64,000 bases of DNA, taken from positions 58,395 through 122,394 of the forward strand of contig JAHJTV010000031.1 of the NCBI GenBank assembly GCA_018829445.1, read 5' to 3'. Position numbers and translations under genes: made by a program. The stretch is from a bacterium. GTDB lineage: Bacteria > SAR324 > XYD2-FULL-50-16. Shown here in pieces: positions 15,933 to 24,679 of this stretch (within the stretch, counting starts at the first letter, position 1; the number at the start of each line of letters is the position of its first letter). Below the pieces are notes generated by a model. That model was not told the origin of the DNA. It made no database searches and saw only the letters and a program-made list of their open reading frames with translations.

Positions 15933-17951
15933 ATGAACAAAGAAAAAGAAAAACGATTTCTGGAGATCCTGTTTATCAGTATTTTGGTTCTGTTTTTTTT
16001 GCAACTGATTTCTGATTTCATTGAAACGATCTATTCTTTTTGTTTGCTGACAACCGGCCTGAACGAAACAGTAACCGCGGTTTTGCTATTGCTGACACCC
16101 CTATTGTTAATCTTCTTTGGCCGCAGGGTCTCGCCGTTTTTTATATTATTGTTTGCTGAACTGACCATCGGCTTGCGTGTGGCAGAAATAATGGCAGGTT
16201 CGCAATATAAGATGGTACTCTCCGGGTTGGGTGTAGGTTGCTTTATGCTCTTCTTTCCCTCCTTTTTGAACAATGTCAAAAAGTCAGAGAACAATGTAAA
16301 GGGGTTATCGATTGGAGTCGGAGCAATTCTGGCAGTACTGTTCTTAATCTTTCTGAAGTCAATACACTCTTCTCTTGACGTTACCACCTCTTCGGATCTC
16401 TATTGGGCTGGATTGGTTTTATCTGCCATCGCAGCTGTAATTGCCCCGGTAATCATCCTTTCCGGCTTACCGATTACTCAATACAGCACTAGCCGACAGA
16501 GTATTTTTATCAAGAATCCCGGGGCTCCATCTGTATTCTTGCCAGCCTGGGGAATCATCTCTGTGCTGACAATGCTCTATGCTGTTTTTGGAAGCCCAAC
16601 TGTCATCGCCCGCTGGAGCGGCGGAAATTATACCCTGATAATTGTCATTCAGTTGATTATTACCACTCTATTTGGAATCTACCTGCTGGTCACCTCCAAA
16701 TCAGGAGCCGGAATCGGGGTTCCGGGTCTGTTTATCTGCAATATTGTGTTTGTTGCATTATTAACTGTTTTTATCTATCGGCTGCAGATTCCGTTTCCCG
16801 AAGCTCCGGCGGATTACCCTATATATGCCGATTCGATTGACCTGTTCGACCAGATCCTTCTTTTTGTAGTAATCATTTTCTACCCAATTTTATTCATCAA
16901 TCTTGCGGTTTTCTCACAACAGATGATCCAGACAGACAGCTCTGTCTTACGGTTCGGAGTCGGATTCTTTTTTGCCGCATTTTTTATGCTGATAATAATC
17001 TTTGCCCATATTTTCACCACGGTTTATGACTACATTCCGGTAATTGGACCTTTTTTCAGGGACAAATTCTGGTTGGTACACTTGGTCTTGGGAATTGGGA
17101 TACTATTTCCCATGCTATGGTTGAAAGCAAATAACATAAAAGACAGAAACATTGATTTTTCCCAAAGGGACAAGGTGTTACTATCCAGCTTAATGATCGG
17201 CGTGTCGGCTGTTACGCTTATCGGGATGCAGTTGAACCGGTCAAACCCGGATCATAAACTGTCGGAAAATTCATTGAAGGTTATGACCTTCAACATCCAG
17301 CAAGGATATGATGAACATGGTAACAAGAATTATCTCGGACAGATTGAGCTGATCAAACAACTTGATCCCGATATCATTGGCTTGCAGGAAACCGATTCCG
17401 TGCGAATTGCAGGCGGGAATTCCGATATCATTCGCTATTATGCCGAAAAACTGAACATGTATGCTTATAACGGCCCAACACCGGTAACCGGCACCTTTGG
17501 AATTGCTTTACTGTCAAAATCGCCCATTCTCAACCCACAAACCTTTTTTATGTATAGCCAGGGAGAGCAGACCGCCACCATCAGAGCACAAATAGAAAGA
17601 GGAGAAACAAGATTTAATGTGTATGTCACTCACCTGGGCAATGATGGTGACCTGGTGCAGCAGCAAGCAATTCTGGAAACCGCCAAACCGGATAAAAATG
17701 TAATCCTGATGGGAGACTTTAATTTCAGACCGGATACTATCCAATACCAAAAAACAATCGAACAACTGACCGATTCATGGCTGAAAAAATGGCCCAGTGG
17801 TACTGATGACAAGGGAGTGAATCCGGAGAGTGCTAATTATGGGCGTATCGATCACATTTTTATCTCCAACGAACTGCAGATCAAAGACAGCCGATTCATC
17901 CTGAGCGACCAATCAGACCATCCGGCTTTAATCACCGAGCTACAATTGTAG
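15933..17951 (+). CDS. Membrane protein with C-terminal endonuclease/exonuclease/phosphatase domain
   Basis: The start is an ATG with GGGAG eight bases upstream. The first 430 of 672 residues hold about eleven hydrophobic segments. The remainder is an EEP-family domain with its motifs in order: MTFNIQQG, IIGLQETDS, a middle THLGN, GDFNFRPD, RIDHIFIS and SDHPALI near the C-terminus. All catalytic Asp, Glu and His positions look intact, so this is probably an active Mg-dependent phosphodiesterase or phosphatase anchored in the membrane, perhaps acting on lipids or nucleotides. The substrate is unknown. Orientation and spacing suggest its own promoter. Confidence 0.75.
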   Translation: MNKEKEKRFLEILFISILVLFFLQLISDFIETIYSFCLLTTGLNETVTAVLLLLTPLLLIFFGRRVSPFFILLFAELTIGLRVAEIMAGSQYKMVLSGLGVGCFMLFFPSFLNNVKKSENNVKGLSIGVGAILAVLFLIFLKSIHSSLDVTTSSDLYWAGLVLSAIAAVIAPVIILSGLPITQYSTSRQSIFIKNPGAPSVFLPAWGIISVLTMLYAVFGSPTVIARWSGGNYTLIIVIQLIITTLFGIYLLVTSKSGAGIGVPGLFICNIVFVALLTVFIYRLQIPFPEAPADYPIYADSIDLFDQILLFVVIIFYPILFINLAVFSQQMIQTDSSVLRFGVGFFFAAFFMLIIIFAHIFTTVYDYIPVIGPFFRDKFWLVHLVLGIGILFPMLWLKANNIKDRNIDFSQRDKVLLSSLMIGVSAVTLIGMQLNRSNPDHKLSENSLKVMTFNIQQGYDEHGNKNYLGQIELIKQLDPDIIGLQETDSVRIAGGNSDIIRYYAEKLNMYAYNGPTPVTGTFGIALLSKSPILNPQTFFMYSQGEQTATIRAQIERGETRFNVYVTHLGNDGDLVQQQAILETAKPDKNVILMGDFNFRPDTIQYQKTIEQLTDSWLKKWPSGTDDKGVNPESANYGRIDHIFISNELQIKDSRFILSDQSDHPALITELQL

Positions 17952-17996
17952 TTTTTTTATAGCTCACGGGTATTTTTAAGTTAGCCTGAATACAGT

Positions 17997-18719
17997 TCAA
18001 GGACTGATTATAAAAGGGGAGAGCAAACGTTTGCATGTTTCCGATAAAACCTGATGGGAATGGTAGATGACCACCTCCGACCGTGCTAAATCCCTTTTTA
18101 CCGGGCAATAACTGGCAATAACCCGATGAGGCTGGCTGGTTGTGTATGATTTTAGAAAACAGGCACTATAAGGAAACAGACCGACTTCCAGACTCTTCCG
18201 GTTAAAGTCGTCCATCTGTGTATCCGGCAACAAAACATGGAATTTGCCCCGGCTTTGCAGAAGGTCGGCAACAATGGCGACCAACTCGGTATGGTTTAAG
18301 GTATCATCATGCCAGGCTATTCTTTTTTGTAGGTGTTTGGATTTTGTGTTTTCTGAGTAAAAAGGAGGATTGCAGATGACGGTGTCAAAATGATTTCGGA
18401 TTCCTCCCTGTTGCTGCAGGTATTCCTGTATGGAGCCCCTGTAGACAGATATCCGATGCTGCCAGGGAGAACCCGCAATATTTTCATTGGCTTGGATACA
18501 GGCACTTTCATCAATCTCCACAGCATGGATGTCCGCTTGAGTCCGTTGAGCTGCCATTAGTGCCAGCAAACCGGTTCCGGTTCCGATATCTATCACCGTT
18601 TCTGCATTTTCAAGATCAAGGTAAGCCCCAAAAATGCAGGCGTCCGAAGTCACCTTCATGGCACATCGGTCCTGATTGATCCGAAACTGTTTGAATTGAA
18701 AATAAGGATTGCCAGACAA
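17997..18719 (-). CDS. trmN6: tRNA1(Val) adenine-N6 methyltransferase-like protein (TrmN6/YfiC)
   Basis: The 240-residue protein has the TrmN6 N-terminal pattern FQFKQFRINQDRCAMKVTSD, then motif I VIDIGTGTG and the catalytic NPPFYSEN motif of N6-adenine methyltransferases. Length and order match TrmN6, which methylates A37 of tRNA-Val in the cytoplasm. The start is TTG at 18719; an upstream alternative is not seen. It is convergent with the EEP-domain gene, separated by about 45 bases. Family confidence is good; other N6-methylating relatives cannot be excluded from sequence alone. Confidence 0.78.
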   Translation of the reverse strand: MSGNPYFQFKQFRINQDRCAMKVTSDACIFGAYLDLENAETVIDIGTGTGLLALMAAQRTQADIHAVEIDESACIQANENIAGSPWQHRISVYRGSIQEYLQQQGGIRNHFDTVICNPPFYSENTKSKHLQKRIAWHDDTLNHTELVAIVADLLQSRGKFHVLLPDTQMDDFNRKSLEVGLFPYSACFLKSYTTSQPHRVIASYCPVKRDLARSEVVIYHSHQVLSETCKRLLSPFIISP

Positions 18720-18865
18720 AACGTTATCAGTGCAATGAGTTAGATGGAAAAGTTCTAAAAACCGATTTTAAAAATGTATCTGTCATAAAAATCAGTTTAA
18801 TTATACAGACTGACATGGTCAATCACCCAGCCCGGATAAACTGAATTAGTACATTTTGCCAATAG

Positions 18866-18952
18866 CATGGAATATGGTAGGGCGGGGTTACATCCCCGCC
18901 AGAACTCACTCTTAGACTGCTATGTAAGACTGCTCTACCGAAGCAGAAAATA
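18866..18952. repeat. Interspersed palindromic repeat, copy B
   Basis: Second copy of the repeat at 15479-15567, same orientation. It contains GGTAGGGCGGGGTTACATCC and a downstream part ending TGCTCTACC, so its ends can pair (GGTAG/CTACC). It lies in the 464-base gap between the methyltransferase and the SDR gene. The remainder of the gap has no gene. Confidence 0.7.
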
Positions 18953-19025
18953 TCAGTTCTGCATTTTGAAGAGCATAAGCTTAAAAAGCAATTAGTATCC
19001 TTATCTTGAGAGTATAGGGTTCTCT

Positions 19026-19053
19026 GTCATGCCGGACTTGATCCGGCATCCAG
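19026..19053. repeat. Short palindromic repeat, copy 1 (ATGCCGGA...TCCGGCAT)
   Basis: ATGCCGGA-CTTGA-TCCGGCAT preceded by GTC and followed by CCAG. The same sequence with one inserted base recurs at 49421-49449, and a partial form occurs at 56812-56827. This type of short inverted repeat is widespread in intergenic DNA of Proteobacteria. Confidence 0.7.
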
Positions 19054-19183
19054 CTTTTTGAAATAATTATGGATTCCCTGTCAAGCACAGAATGATAACA
19101 TGTCAGCTTTCTATGGCCTATAATTTCAATAATTTGGCTAAGAACTCAAACTGTTCAGATCCTTATAAAAGGAGAGAAAAACG

Positions 19184-19996
19184 ATGGATTTTAACGGAAA
19201 AATCGCTTTTATTACCGGAGGTTCAAGCGGTATTGGACTGGCTATTGCCAGGCAATTGTTTACACAGGGAGCGAATGTCTTTATTTTTTCCAGGAACGAC
19301 GCACGACTTGTAAACGCAGTCAAAGAGATTCGCAGGTTCAATCAACATAAAACCGGTCGTATCGATTCCCGTGTCCTGGACGTTTCCCAACATGAATTGG
19401 TAACAAGGGTAATGGATGAGGCTGTTGAAACATTTGGTGTTCCGGATATTCTGATCAATTGTGCCGGGCGATCCTATCCGCACTATTTTGAGGAGATCAG
19501 TTATCAGCAATTTGATGAAACCATAAAAATCAATCTTTATGGAATCTGGAATGTAACCGCGGCCCTATTCCCCCGCATGAAGGCAAAAGGAGGACATATC
19601 ATCAATGTCTCCTCCCTGGCCGGATTTATTGGTGTTTTTGGTTTTACCGATTATTCCGCATCCAAATTCGGGATCATCGGATTTTCAGAATCTTTGCGCA
19701 GTGAGGGTAAACGATACGGTATTAAAGTGTCCGTACTATGTCCGGCAGATACCGACACCCCCTCTTTTGAAATTGAGAACAGAACCAAACCTCCCGAAAC
19801 CATGGCAGTTTCCGAAACTGCGGACCTCTTCCAGCCTGAGGAGATCGCCGAAGCCTTGTGTAAAAAAATCGGCAGCAACAGCTTTCTGATCATTCCCGGG
19901 TTGATGCCTAAAGTCACTTATTATTTGAAAAGGCTTTTCCCGGGAATCGTTGAAATGATAATGGACAGGGTTATTCGCAAGGTTCAAAACAATTGA
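19184..19996 (+). CDS. Short-chain dehydrogenase/reductase (3-ketosphinganine reductase-like)
   Basis: An AGGAG site precedes the ATG. The 270-residue protein has the NAD(P)-binding TGGSSGIG, NCAG, the catalytic Ser in NVSSLAG and YSASK (Tyr and Lys), all intact. After the SDR core it ends in a hydrophobic/basic tail (VTYYLKRLFPGIVEMIMDR) that could associate with membrane. The subtype with this tail resembles 3-dehydrosphinganine reductases, which reduce 3-keto-long-chain bases, but the assignment to that activity is only a suggestion. The 3' end overlaps the leftward NnrU gene by 13 bases. Confidence 0.8.
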   Translation: MDFNGKIAFITGGSSGIGLAIARQLFTQGANVFIFSRNDARLVNAVKEIRRFNQHKTGRIDSRVLDVSQHELVTRVMDEAVETFGVPDILINCAGRSYPHYFEEISYQQFDETIKINLYGIWNVTAALFPRMKAKGGHIINVSSLAGFIGVFGFTDYSASKFGIIGFSESLRSEGKRYGIKVSVLCPADTDTPSFEIENRTKPPETMAVSETADLFQPEEIAEALCKKIGSNSFLIIPGLMPKVTYYLKRLFPGIVEMIMDRVIRKVQNN

Positions 19997-20664
19997 GAGC
20001 GCAAGGCGGGGTGAAGGACGCGTGCGATGACGGTAAAAACAATCCCCAGCAAGATCGCCAGTTTGCTGATTTCACCCAATTTCAACTTCTGCTTGCCGGC
20101 AATCAACCCCGCAAAGGGGATAATGGAGGTGCTGTTAACAAATACAGCCAGTTCATCTCCCATCTGACTAACCTTTTTTTTGTCCTGGTGTGCAGATCCC
20201 AGGTATCCGTAGAGAATAAATCCCAGGTAAAAAATCCAGTCGACTGCAAGTCGGTTGGTTAAAAGATGAGCCAGCCCGAACAGGGCGAATGACATGTTCA
20301 TGGGATGTCTGGTAATGCGCGTTATACCATAAGCTTCTCGTCTCCCTGGAGCCATCCCCATGGGTGTACCATTAATAAAACCGCTGAAAAGAAGAATAAA
20401 AGCCAGCAGCATGATCAAATTACTGAGAACACCCATCCACTGACTCTCCATTCCGGCTTCCAAAAATAGTACGCTATCACCACGCGCCATTGAATAGGAG
20501 ATAATCAGAAAAGCAAAGCTGGCCAAAGCTACCAGGGAATAAACACCTTGAAACCCTTTGTCTCCCAGTTTTGATACCAGACTGCCCCGAAAAGGCTCTG
20601 CACTCAGGCCAATATGCGTTCCGGCAAATAAAATCCAACCTAATAGTACCATCCAGATTCCCAT
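19984..20664 (-). CDS. NnrU-family membrane protein
   Basis: AGGAG precedes the ATG at 20664. The 226-residue protein has about six hydrophobic segments and matches NnrU: FAGTHIGLSAEP, GFQGVYSLVALASFAFLI, and RHPMNMSFALFGLAHLL, which carries the conserved RHPMN-type His. NnrU proteins are implicated in nitrite/nitric oxide respiration and resemble isoprenylcysteine methyltransferase-like (ICMT) membrane folds; their reaction is not settled. Here there is no denitrification gene nearby, so its role is open. It is convergent with, and overlaps, the SDR gene. Confidence 0.8.
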   Translation of the reverse strand: MGIWMVLLGWILFAGTHIGLSAEPFRGSLVSKLGDKGFQGVYSLVALASFAFLIISYSMARGDSVLFLEAGMESQWMGVLSNLIMLLAFILLFSGFINGTPMGMAPGRREAYGITRITRHPMNMSFALFGLAHLLTNRLAVDWIFYLGFILYGYLGSAHQDKKKVSQMGDELAVFVNSTSIIPFAGLIAGKQKLKLGEISKLAILLGIVFTVIARVLHPALRSQLF

Positions 20665-20834
20665 TTTTATCTCTCCTTTTATTTCAGTATATTGGAAAAT
20701 TCTATTGCCACATGGTTTGCTGAAAAATGATCACCAAAGTGTTTGAAATCTATCAAGGTACTTTTACTCTGGCAAGCCAATTTGTTTCGACTCAAGCCAG
20801 GAAGGGTAACAGGCTCAAAAAAATGATTTTTTTG

Positions 20835-20881
20835 TTGACAGACATTAAAAGCAAGGATAAAACGTATGACGTAACACGTCA
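20835..20881 (+). promoter_or_regulatory. Candidate promoter with operator-like palindrome
   Basis: TTGACA (20835-20840) and TAAAAC (20858-20863) are separated by 17 bases. Directly after lies a perfect inverted repeat TGACGT-AAC-ACGTCA (20867-20881). The layout suits a repressor site at the transcription start. The next gene begins at 21135, so a long leader of about 260 bases would follow. The rest of the 20665-21134 gap has no gene. Confidence 0.4.
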
Positions 20882-21134
20882 CTATATATTCTTGTATTTA
20901 GTCTCCCAATGATCTGTTTGTACTATGGGGGAAATGCTAAAAACAGGGCGTTGATAGAACATAAGAATGGCGTGAGCAGAATTTTTGAAAAAAGGATATG
21001 TATCAAATTTAACCTGGATGTTTAGAAAGCAAATATTCAGGGAGGAGGCAAAAACATCCAAGGATTCGGAACATGCTGTTTGGATACTTATCCGGAGTTT
21101 GGACTAAACAAATCATATTTGGAGCAAAACCAAC

Positions 21135-21707
21135 ATGACGGAAACATACGATATTACAACAGAGGCCGGTAGAGTAGACTGGGACGGGTTAAAAGGTGAG
21201 CTGATGGAGCTTTCCAAAGACACACTGGCAGAAATGGTGAATGTCTGGCTTAAAACTTTCTGGAGTGTACAGAGTTACTGGATGATTTTTACGGAAGAGA
21301 GCGTGGGTTTTGAGGCTACCGCATTGATGGACCACAAGATCTGGCAAAAAGTGGGACCAATCCAGGCCTACCGGGTTAAAAAGGCACTTAACCTGGGGGA
21401 TGATGTTCAGGCGCTGGCAACCATGTTCAAATTCACAGCTCCTCAGTGGGTGCCTGCTGGTTTTGACTGGGAATTTACCGAGGTTACCGACAAAAAACTG
21501 GTGATGACGGTGAACAAATGCCCCATGGGAACATTCCGCAAAGCCGCTAATCTTGACTTGCTGCCGTGTAAACTGGCAATCCCTTCAGTTTATGAGGTGA
21601 TGGCCAAGGTTATTAACGAAAAGTTCGAAACCACCTGTCTTCATGCTCACCCCGATGCCCCCAAGGAAGGGGTCATGTGCCGGTGGCAATGTGTTTTAAA
21701 AGACTGA
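21135..21707 (+). CDS. DUF6125/ATC-hydrolase-like protein
   Basis: The 190-residue protein has no signal or membrane segment. Its layout resembles the L-2-amino-thiazoline-4-carboxylate hydrolase-like/DUF6125 families common in Desulfobacterota: an N-terminal helical part with LAEMVNVWLKTFWSVQSYWM, a central segment FKFTAPQWVPAGFDWEF, and three conserved-looking Cys in the C-terminal half (NKCPMGT, LPCKLAI, TTCLHAH) plus MCRWQC. Activity on that substrate is unlikely to be the real role. The gene leads a rightward group with a CoA-transferase, suggesting a part in CoA-linked acid metabolism. Function is unknown. Confidence 0.55.
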   Translation: MTETYDITTEAGRVDWDGLKGELMELSKDTLAEMVNVWLKTFWSVQSYWMIFTEESVGFEATALMDHKIWQKVGPIQAYRVKKALNLGDDVQALATMFKFTAPQWVPAGFDWEFTEVTDKKLVMTVNKCPMGTFRKAANLDLLPCKLAIPSVYEVMAKVINEKFETTCLHAHPDAPKEGVMCRWQCVLKD

Positions 21708-21840
21708 CAGGAGTGTTTTATATTTGTCAAAGCATCAAAGAGTCAAACAAACAAAAAACAATACTTCAGATCTTATTCCATTGCATGGATGATAGACAGG
21801 CATTCAATGGAGATTCATGTCTTAGTTAGTATTAATCGCT

Positions 21841-21861
21841 CCCGGGTAAACCATACCCGGG
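21841..21861 (+). promoter_or_regulatory. GC-rich hairpin ahead of the CoA-transferase gene
   Basis: CCCGGGTA-AACCA-TACCCGGG forms a perfect eight-base-pair stem with a five-base loop. It lies 33 bases before the CaiB/BaiF start and about 135 bases after the preceding stop. No T-tract follows, so it may be an mRNA stabiliser, attenuator or processing site rather than a terminator. Confidence 0.45.
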
Positions 21862-21894
21862 TCACATGGGATTCTATCCGAGGAGACTGTATTT

Positions 21895-23118
21895 ATGATA
21901 AATAAACCTTTAAATGGTATAAAAATTCTGGACCTGAGCTGGGTGTATGCAGGCCCGTTTGCCAGTATGTTGCTTTCGGATTTGGGGGCAGAAGTCGTTA
22001 AAGTGGAAGGTCCGCCATTCGGAGATTGGGTTCGACTCGCACCTCCACTGAAGAACGGAAGTAGTGGCTATTTTTATATGTTAAACCGGAGAAAAAAATC
22101 AATCGGTCTGGACTTAAAAAGTGCAAAGGGCAAGCAGGTCTTTCTTGATCTGGTGAAACAGTTTGACGTGGTACTGGAAAATTTTAAGGCTGGAACCATG
22201 GATAAATTGGGGCTTGGGTATGATCAGGCCAGAGAGGCTAATCCCAAAATCATTTATGGCTCCATTAACGGGTTTGGCAGCAGCGGACCGTATGCGCACA
22301 TGCCCTGCGTCGACCCCATCGCCCAGGCCATGGGGGGATTAATGTCGCTGACAGGATTTCCGGGGCAACCCCCGCTGAAAACCGGCCCGGCGGTGGCCGA
22401 TTCTCTTTCGGGATTATATCTGGCCCTGGGAATTATGGGAGCTCTCCGCCAGATGGAACAGACGGGTGTTGGCTCTCGACTTGAAGTCTCCATGATGGAC
22501 AGTGTTTTTTCTGTACTGGAGGAGTCGGTGATTCGTACCAGTATGACCGGCGATCCGGGATCTTCACGTGGAAATACCGATCCCCTGGGAGCACCCTGGG
22601 ATGCTTTTGAAACCAAGGATGGCCATTGGGTTATGGTTTGTAACCTGAACCCGGATAATTTTGACAAAATCTACCGCATGATCGGACGGGAAGATGTTGT
22701 CAATGAATATTGCGGTTTTAATGAAGCTGCGGCAGAAAAACGTTCGCGGGATCTGCTGAAACTTAACGGAATTTTCGCCGAGTGGGCAAAAACCAAGGAT
22801 GTTGAAGAATTTCAGAAAATCCTCCTGGATATGTCGATCCCCAATGGCATTGTAAAGAACGTTAAGGAACTGCTGGATGATCCGCAACTGAAAAGCCGGA
22901 ACATGGTAGTTGATATTGACCACCCCGCGTTGGGACAGATCAAAACCTTCAATCTCCCCATTAAGTTTTTTGACAACGAAATGGGTATTCAACCCGGTGA
23001 AAATCCTCTGGAACCGACTGTGGGAGAACACAACAGCCAGATATTCAGAGAAGTTCTGGGATTAAGTGAAGCGGAGATTGACGATTTGAAAAAAGAACAA
23101 GTGATTTGGGCGGGTTAA
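21895..23118 (+). CDS. CaiB/BaiF-family (class III) CoA-transferase
   Basis: GGAG precedes the ATG. The 407-residue protein matches class III CoA-transferases: PLNGIKILDLSWVYAGPFA at the start, GAEVVKVEGP, then the region NPKIIYGSINGFGSSGPYA. The catalytic Asp is expected in the DPIAQAMGG segment and is present. These enzymes move CoA between carboxylic acids in the cytoplasm. The TAA stop overlaps the next start (TAATG at 23116-23120), so the following regulator is in the same transcript. The substrate is not evident; context with an acyl-CoA synthetase suggests fatty or aromatic acid use. Confidence 0.87.
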   Translation: MINKPLNGIKILDLSWVYAGPFASMLLSDLGAEVVKVEGPPFGDWVRLAPPLKNGSSGYFYMLNRRKKSIGLDLKSAKGKQVFLDLVKQFDVVLENFKAGTMDKLGLGYDQAREANPKIIYGSINGFGSSGPYAHMPCVDPIAQAMGGLMSLTGFPGQPPLKTGPAVADSLSGLYLALGIMGALRQMEQTGVGSRLEVSMMDSVFSVLEESVIRTSMTGDPGSSRGNTDPLGAPWDAFETKDGHWVMVCNLNPDNFDKIYRMIGREDVVNEYCGFNEAAAEKRSRDLLKLNGIFAEWAKTKDVEEFQKILLDMSIPNGIVKNVKELLDDPQLKSRNMVVDIDHPALGQIKTFNLPIKFFDNEMGIQPGENPLEPTVGEHNSQIFREVLGLSEAEIDDLKKEQVIWAG

Positions 23119-24605
23119 TGGCAATAAAAACACAGCTGAAGATTGGAGAATTGTCAAAAATAGCTGGTGTGACCCCCAGAACCATTCGTTTTTATGTGCA
23201 GGAGGGGTTGTTGCCTCAACCGGAGCGAAAGCAGAAGAATCTTGCTTTATACGGTGCGGATTGTGTGGAGAAAATTCAGGCTATAAGAAAAGCCCAGAAT
23301 GAGCGGTTTCTCCCGCTGGTTGTGATTAGACAGATCCTGGAACAAAACAGATTCGACTATTCCGCTTTATGCGATGTCGATGTGCCGACTTTTAGTACCG
23401 GCAGTCAGCAGGCGGATGTTGATATATCAGTTCCGGAGATAGGTGAACCGGATATTCCTGAAGAGATAGTCGTCTCGCTGAAAAAGAAAAAACTGATTCA
23501 GACCAGCGAAAAGAGAACAGGTGATATAATCTATAGCGGAGATGATCGCCGGTTGGTGACCCTGCTCTCAGCTTTACATAACAACGGTCTGAGCTGGGAT
23601 GAACTGCTCACTTCCCTGGACACCATTCAGGGACTGGTGGAGAACATAGCTGAGCTGGAATGCCGTGCACTGCTAAGCGGCGTCATGAATAATCCAACCG
23701 GGGATTTTCAAAACTTGTTGCAGTTGGAGGAGAAAACACTACAGAGCTTTATCAACAAGGTGCGTCGCCATACTCTAAAAAACATTATGGTTCGTTATCA
23801 AAACGACCTCGATTATGCCTTTCTGGCATCAGCTGATGAGGGATACGCTGTTCAGGCGGATAAAATCCTCCCTATTCTTCAAACAATGGAAAGTACACTT
23901 AAACCGCGTTCCAAGGACAAACGGTTGCTAAACGATTTAGCCCTTGGCTACAGTTGCCTGGGAAATCTGGAAGACTCTCTGCGTTATCTGCAGCGAATCC
24001 GGAGATTCTCACCTGATGACCTGGAGACACAGCTGCGCTGGATTTGGTATCAGCGATTTACGCGTCGGCAGCAGGATCAGAAAAGGCTCAGGGAAAAGAT
24101 GGACAAACTGGTTGCTGACAATCCCGACTATGCCATGGGTCGGGCTTTTATGGCGATCTGGTATGCTTTTGACACCCTGGAAACCGACGATCCCTATGAA
24201 ATCTTAAGATTAACGAACCGTTGTCTACAGGAGATTGAAGCAGCTGACCGTCATCTGCCCGAAGATCTCCACGAATGGACGTTGATTCATTATATCAAGG
24301 GTAGGTTTTTTGGCCGCATGCAGGCTGTTCCCGGCAGCCTGGAAAACGGGATTGCCGCTTTTGAGTGTATTCGGGATCGACAAAGTGAATTGGATAAGTA
24401 TTATGCCACACAAAAACCATTCTTTTCTCAATGGTTGTGGCCGAATATCCATCTTTTCCTGGGGATTTTCTATAACCAGGCCGGGCGCTTTGAAGAGGCT
24501 TTGAAGGTTTTGTTTCACGGACGTGAATTCAAGATGTTGCCCCCATATCAGGAACGTCTTGAAAAAGAAATTGAAACGGCACATTTCCATGAGGATAAGT
24601 GTTAG
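23118..24605 (+). CDS. MerR-family regulator fused to a TPR-like domain
   Basis: The ATG at 23118 overlaps the previous stop and gives 495 residues; a TTG at 23106 is less likely. Residues 5-75 are a MerR helix-turn-helix (LKIGELSKIAGVTPRTIRFY) with the usual wing. After a linker, residues of about 160-495 are helical with TPR-like units, including LALGYSCLGNLEDSLRYLQR and FYNQAGRFEEALKVLFHG. MerR proteins normally carry a short ligand domain; a long TPR region is unusual and suggests control by protein contact. Translational coupling to the CoA-transferase suggests it regulates this operon. The fusion is visible directly; the target is inferred. Confidence 0.75.
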   Translation: MAIKTQLKIGELSKIAGVTPRTIRFYVQEGLLPQPERKQKNLALYGADCVEKIQAIRKAQNERFLPLVVIRQILEQNRFDYSALCDVDVPTFSTGSQQADVDISVPEIGEPDIPEEIVVSLKKKKLIQTSEKRTGDIIYSGDDRRLVTLLSALHNNGLSWDELLTSLDTIQGLVENIAELECRALLSGVMNNPTGDFQNLLQLEEKTLQSFINKVRRHTLKNIMVRYQNDLDYAFLASADEGYAVQADKILPILQTMESTLKPRSKDKRLLNDLALGYSCLGNLEDSLRYLQRIRRFSPDDLETQLRWIWYQRFTRRQQDQKRLREKMDKLVADNPDYAMGRAFMAIWYAFDTLETDDPYEILRLTNRCLQEIEAADRHLPEDLHEWTLIHYIKGRFFGRMQAVPGSLENGIAAFECIRDRQSELDKYYATQKPFFSQWLWPNIHLFLGIFYNQAGRFEEALKVLFHGREFKMLPPYQERLEKEIETAHFHEDKC

Positions 24606-24679
24606 TATTACTTATTCGCTGATAGTACAAGCAATAAAAGATTTTACCCTAAGACTTTGAACACAAAAAAGGAGGATTT

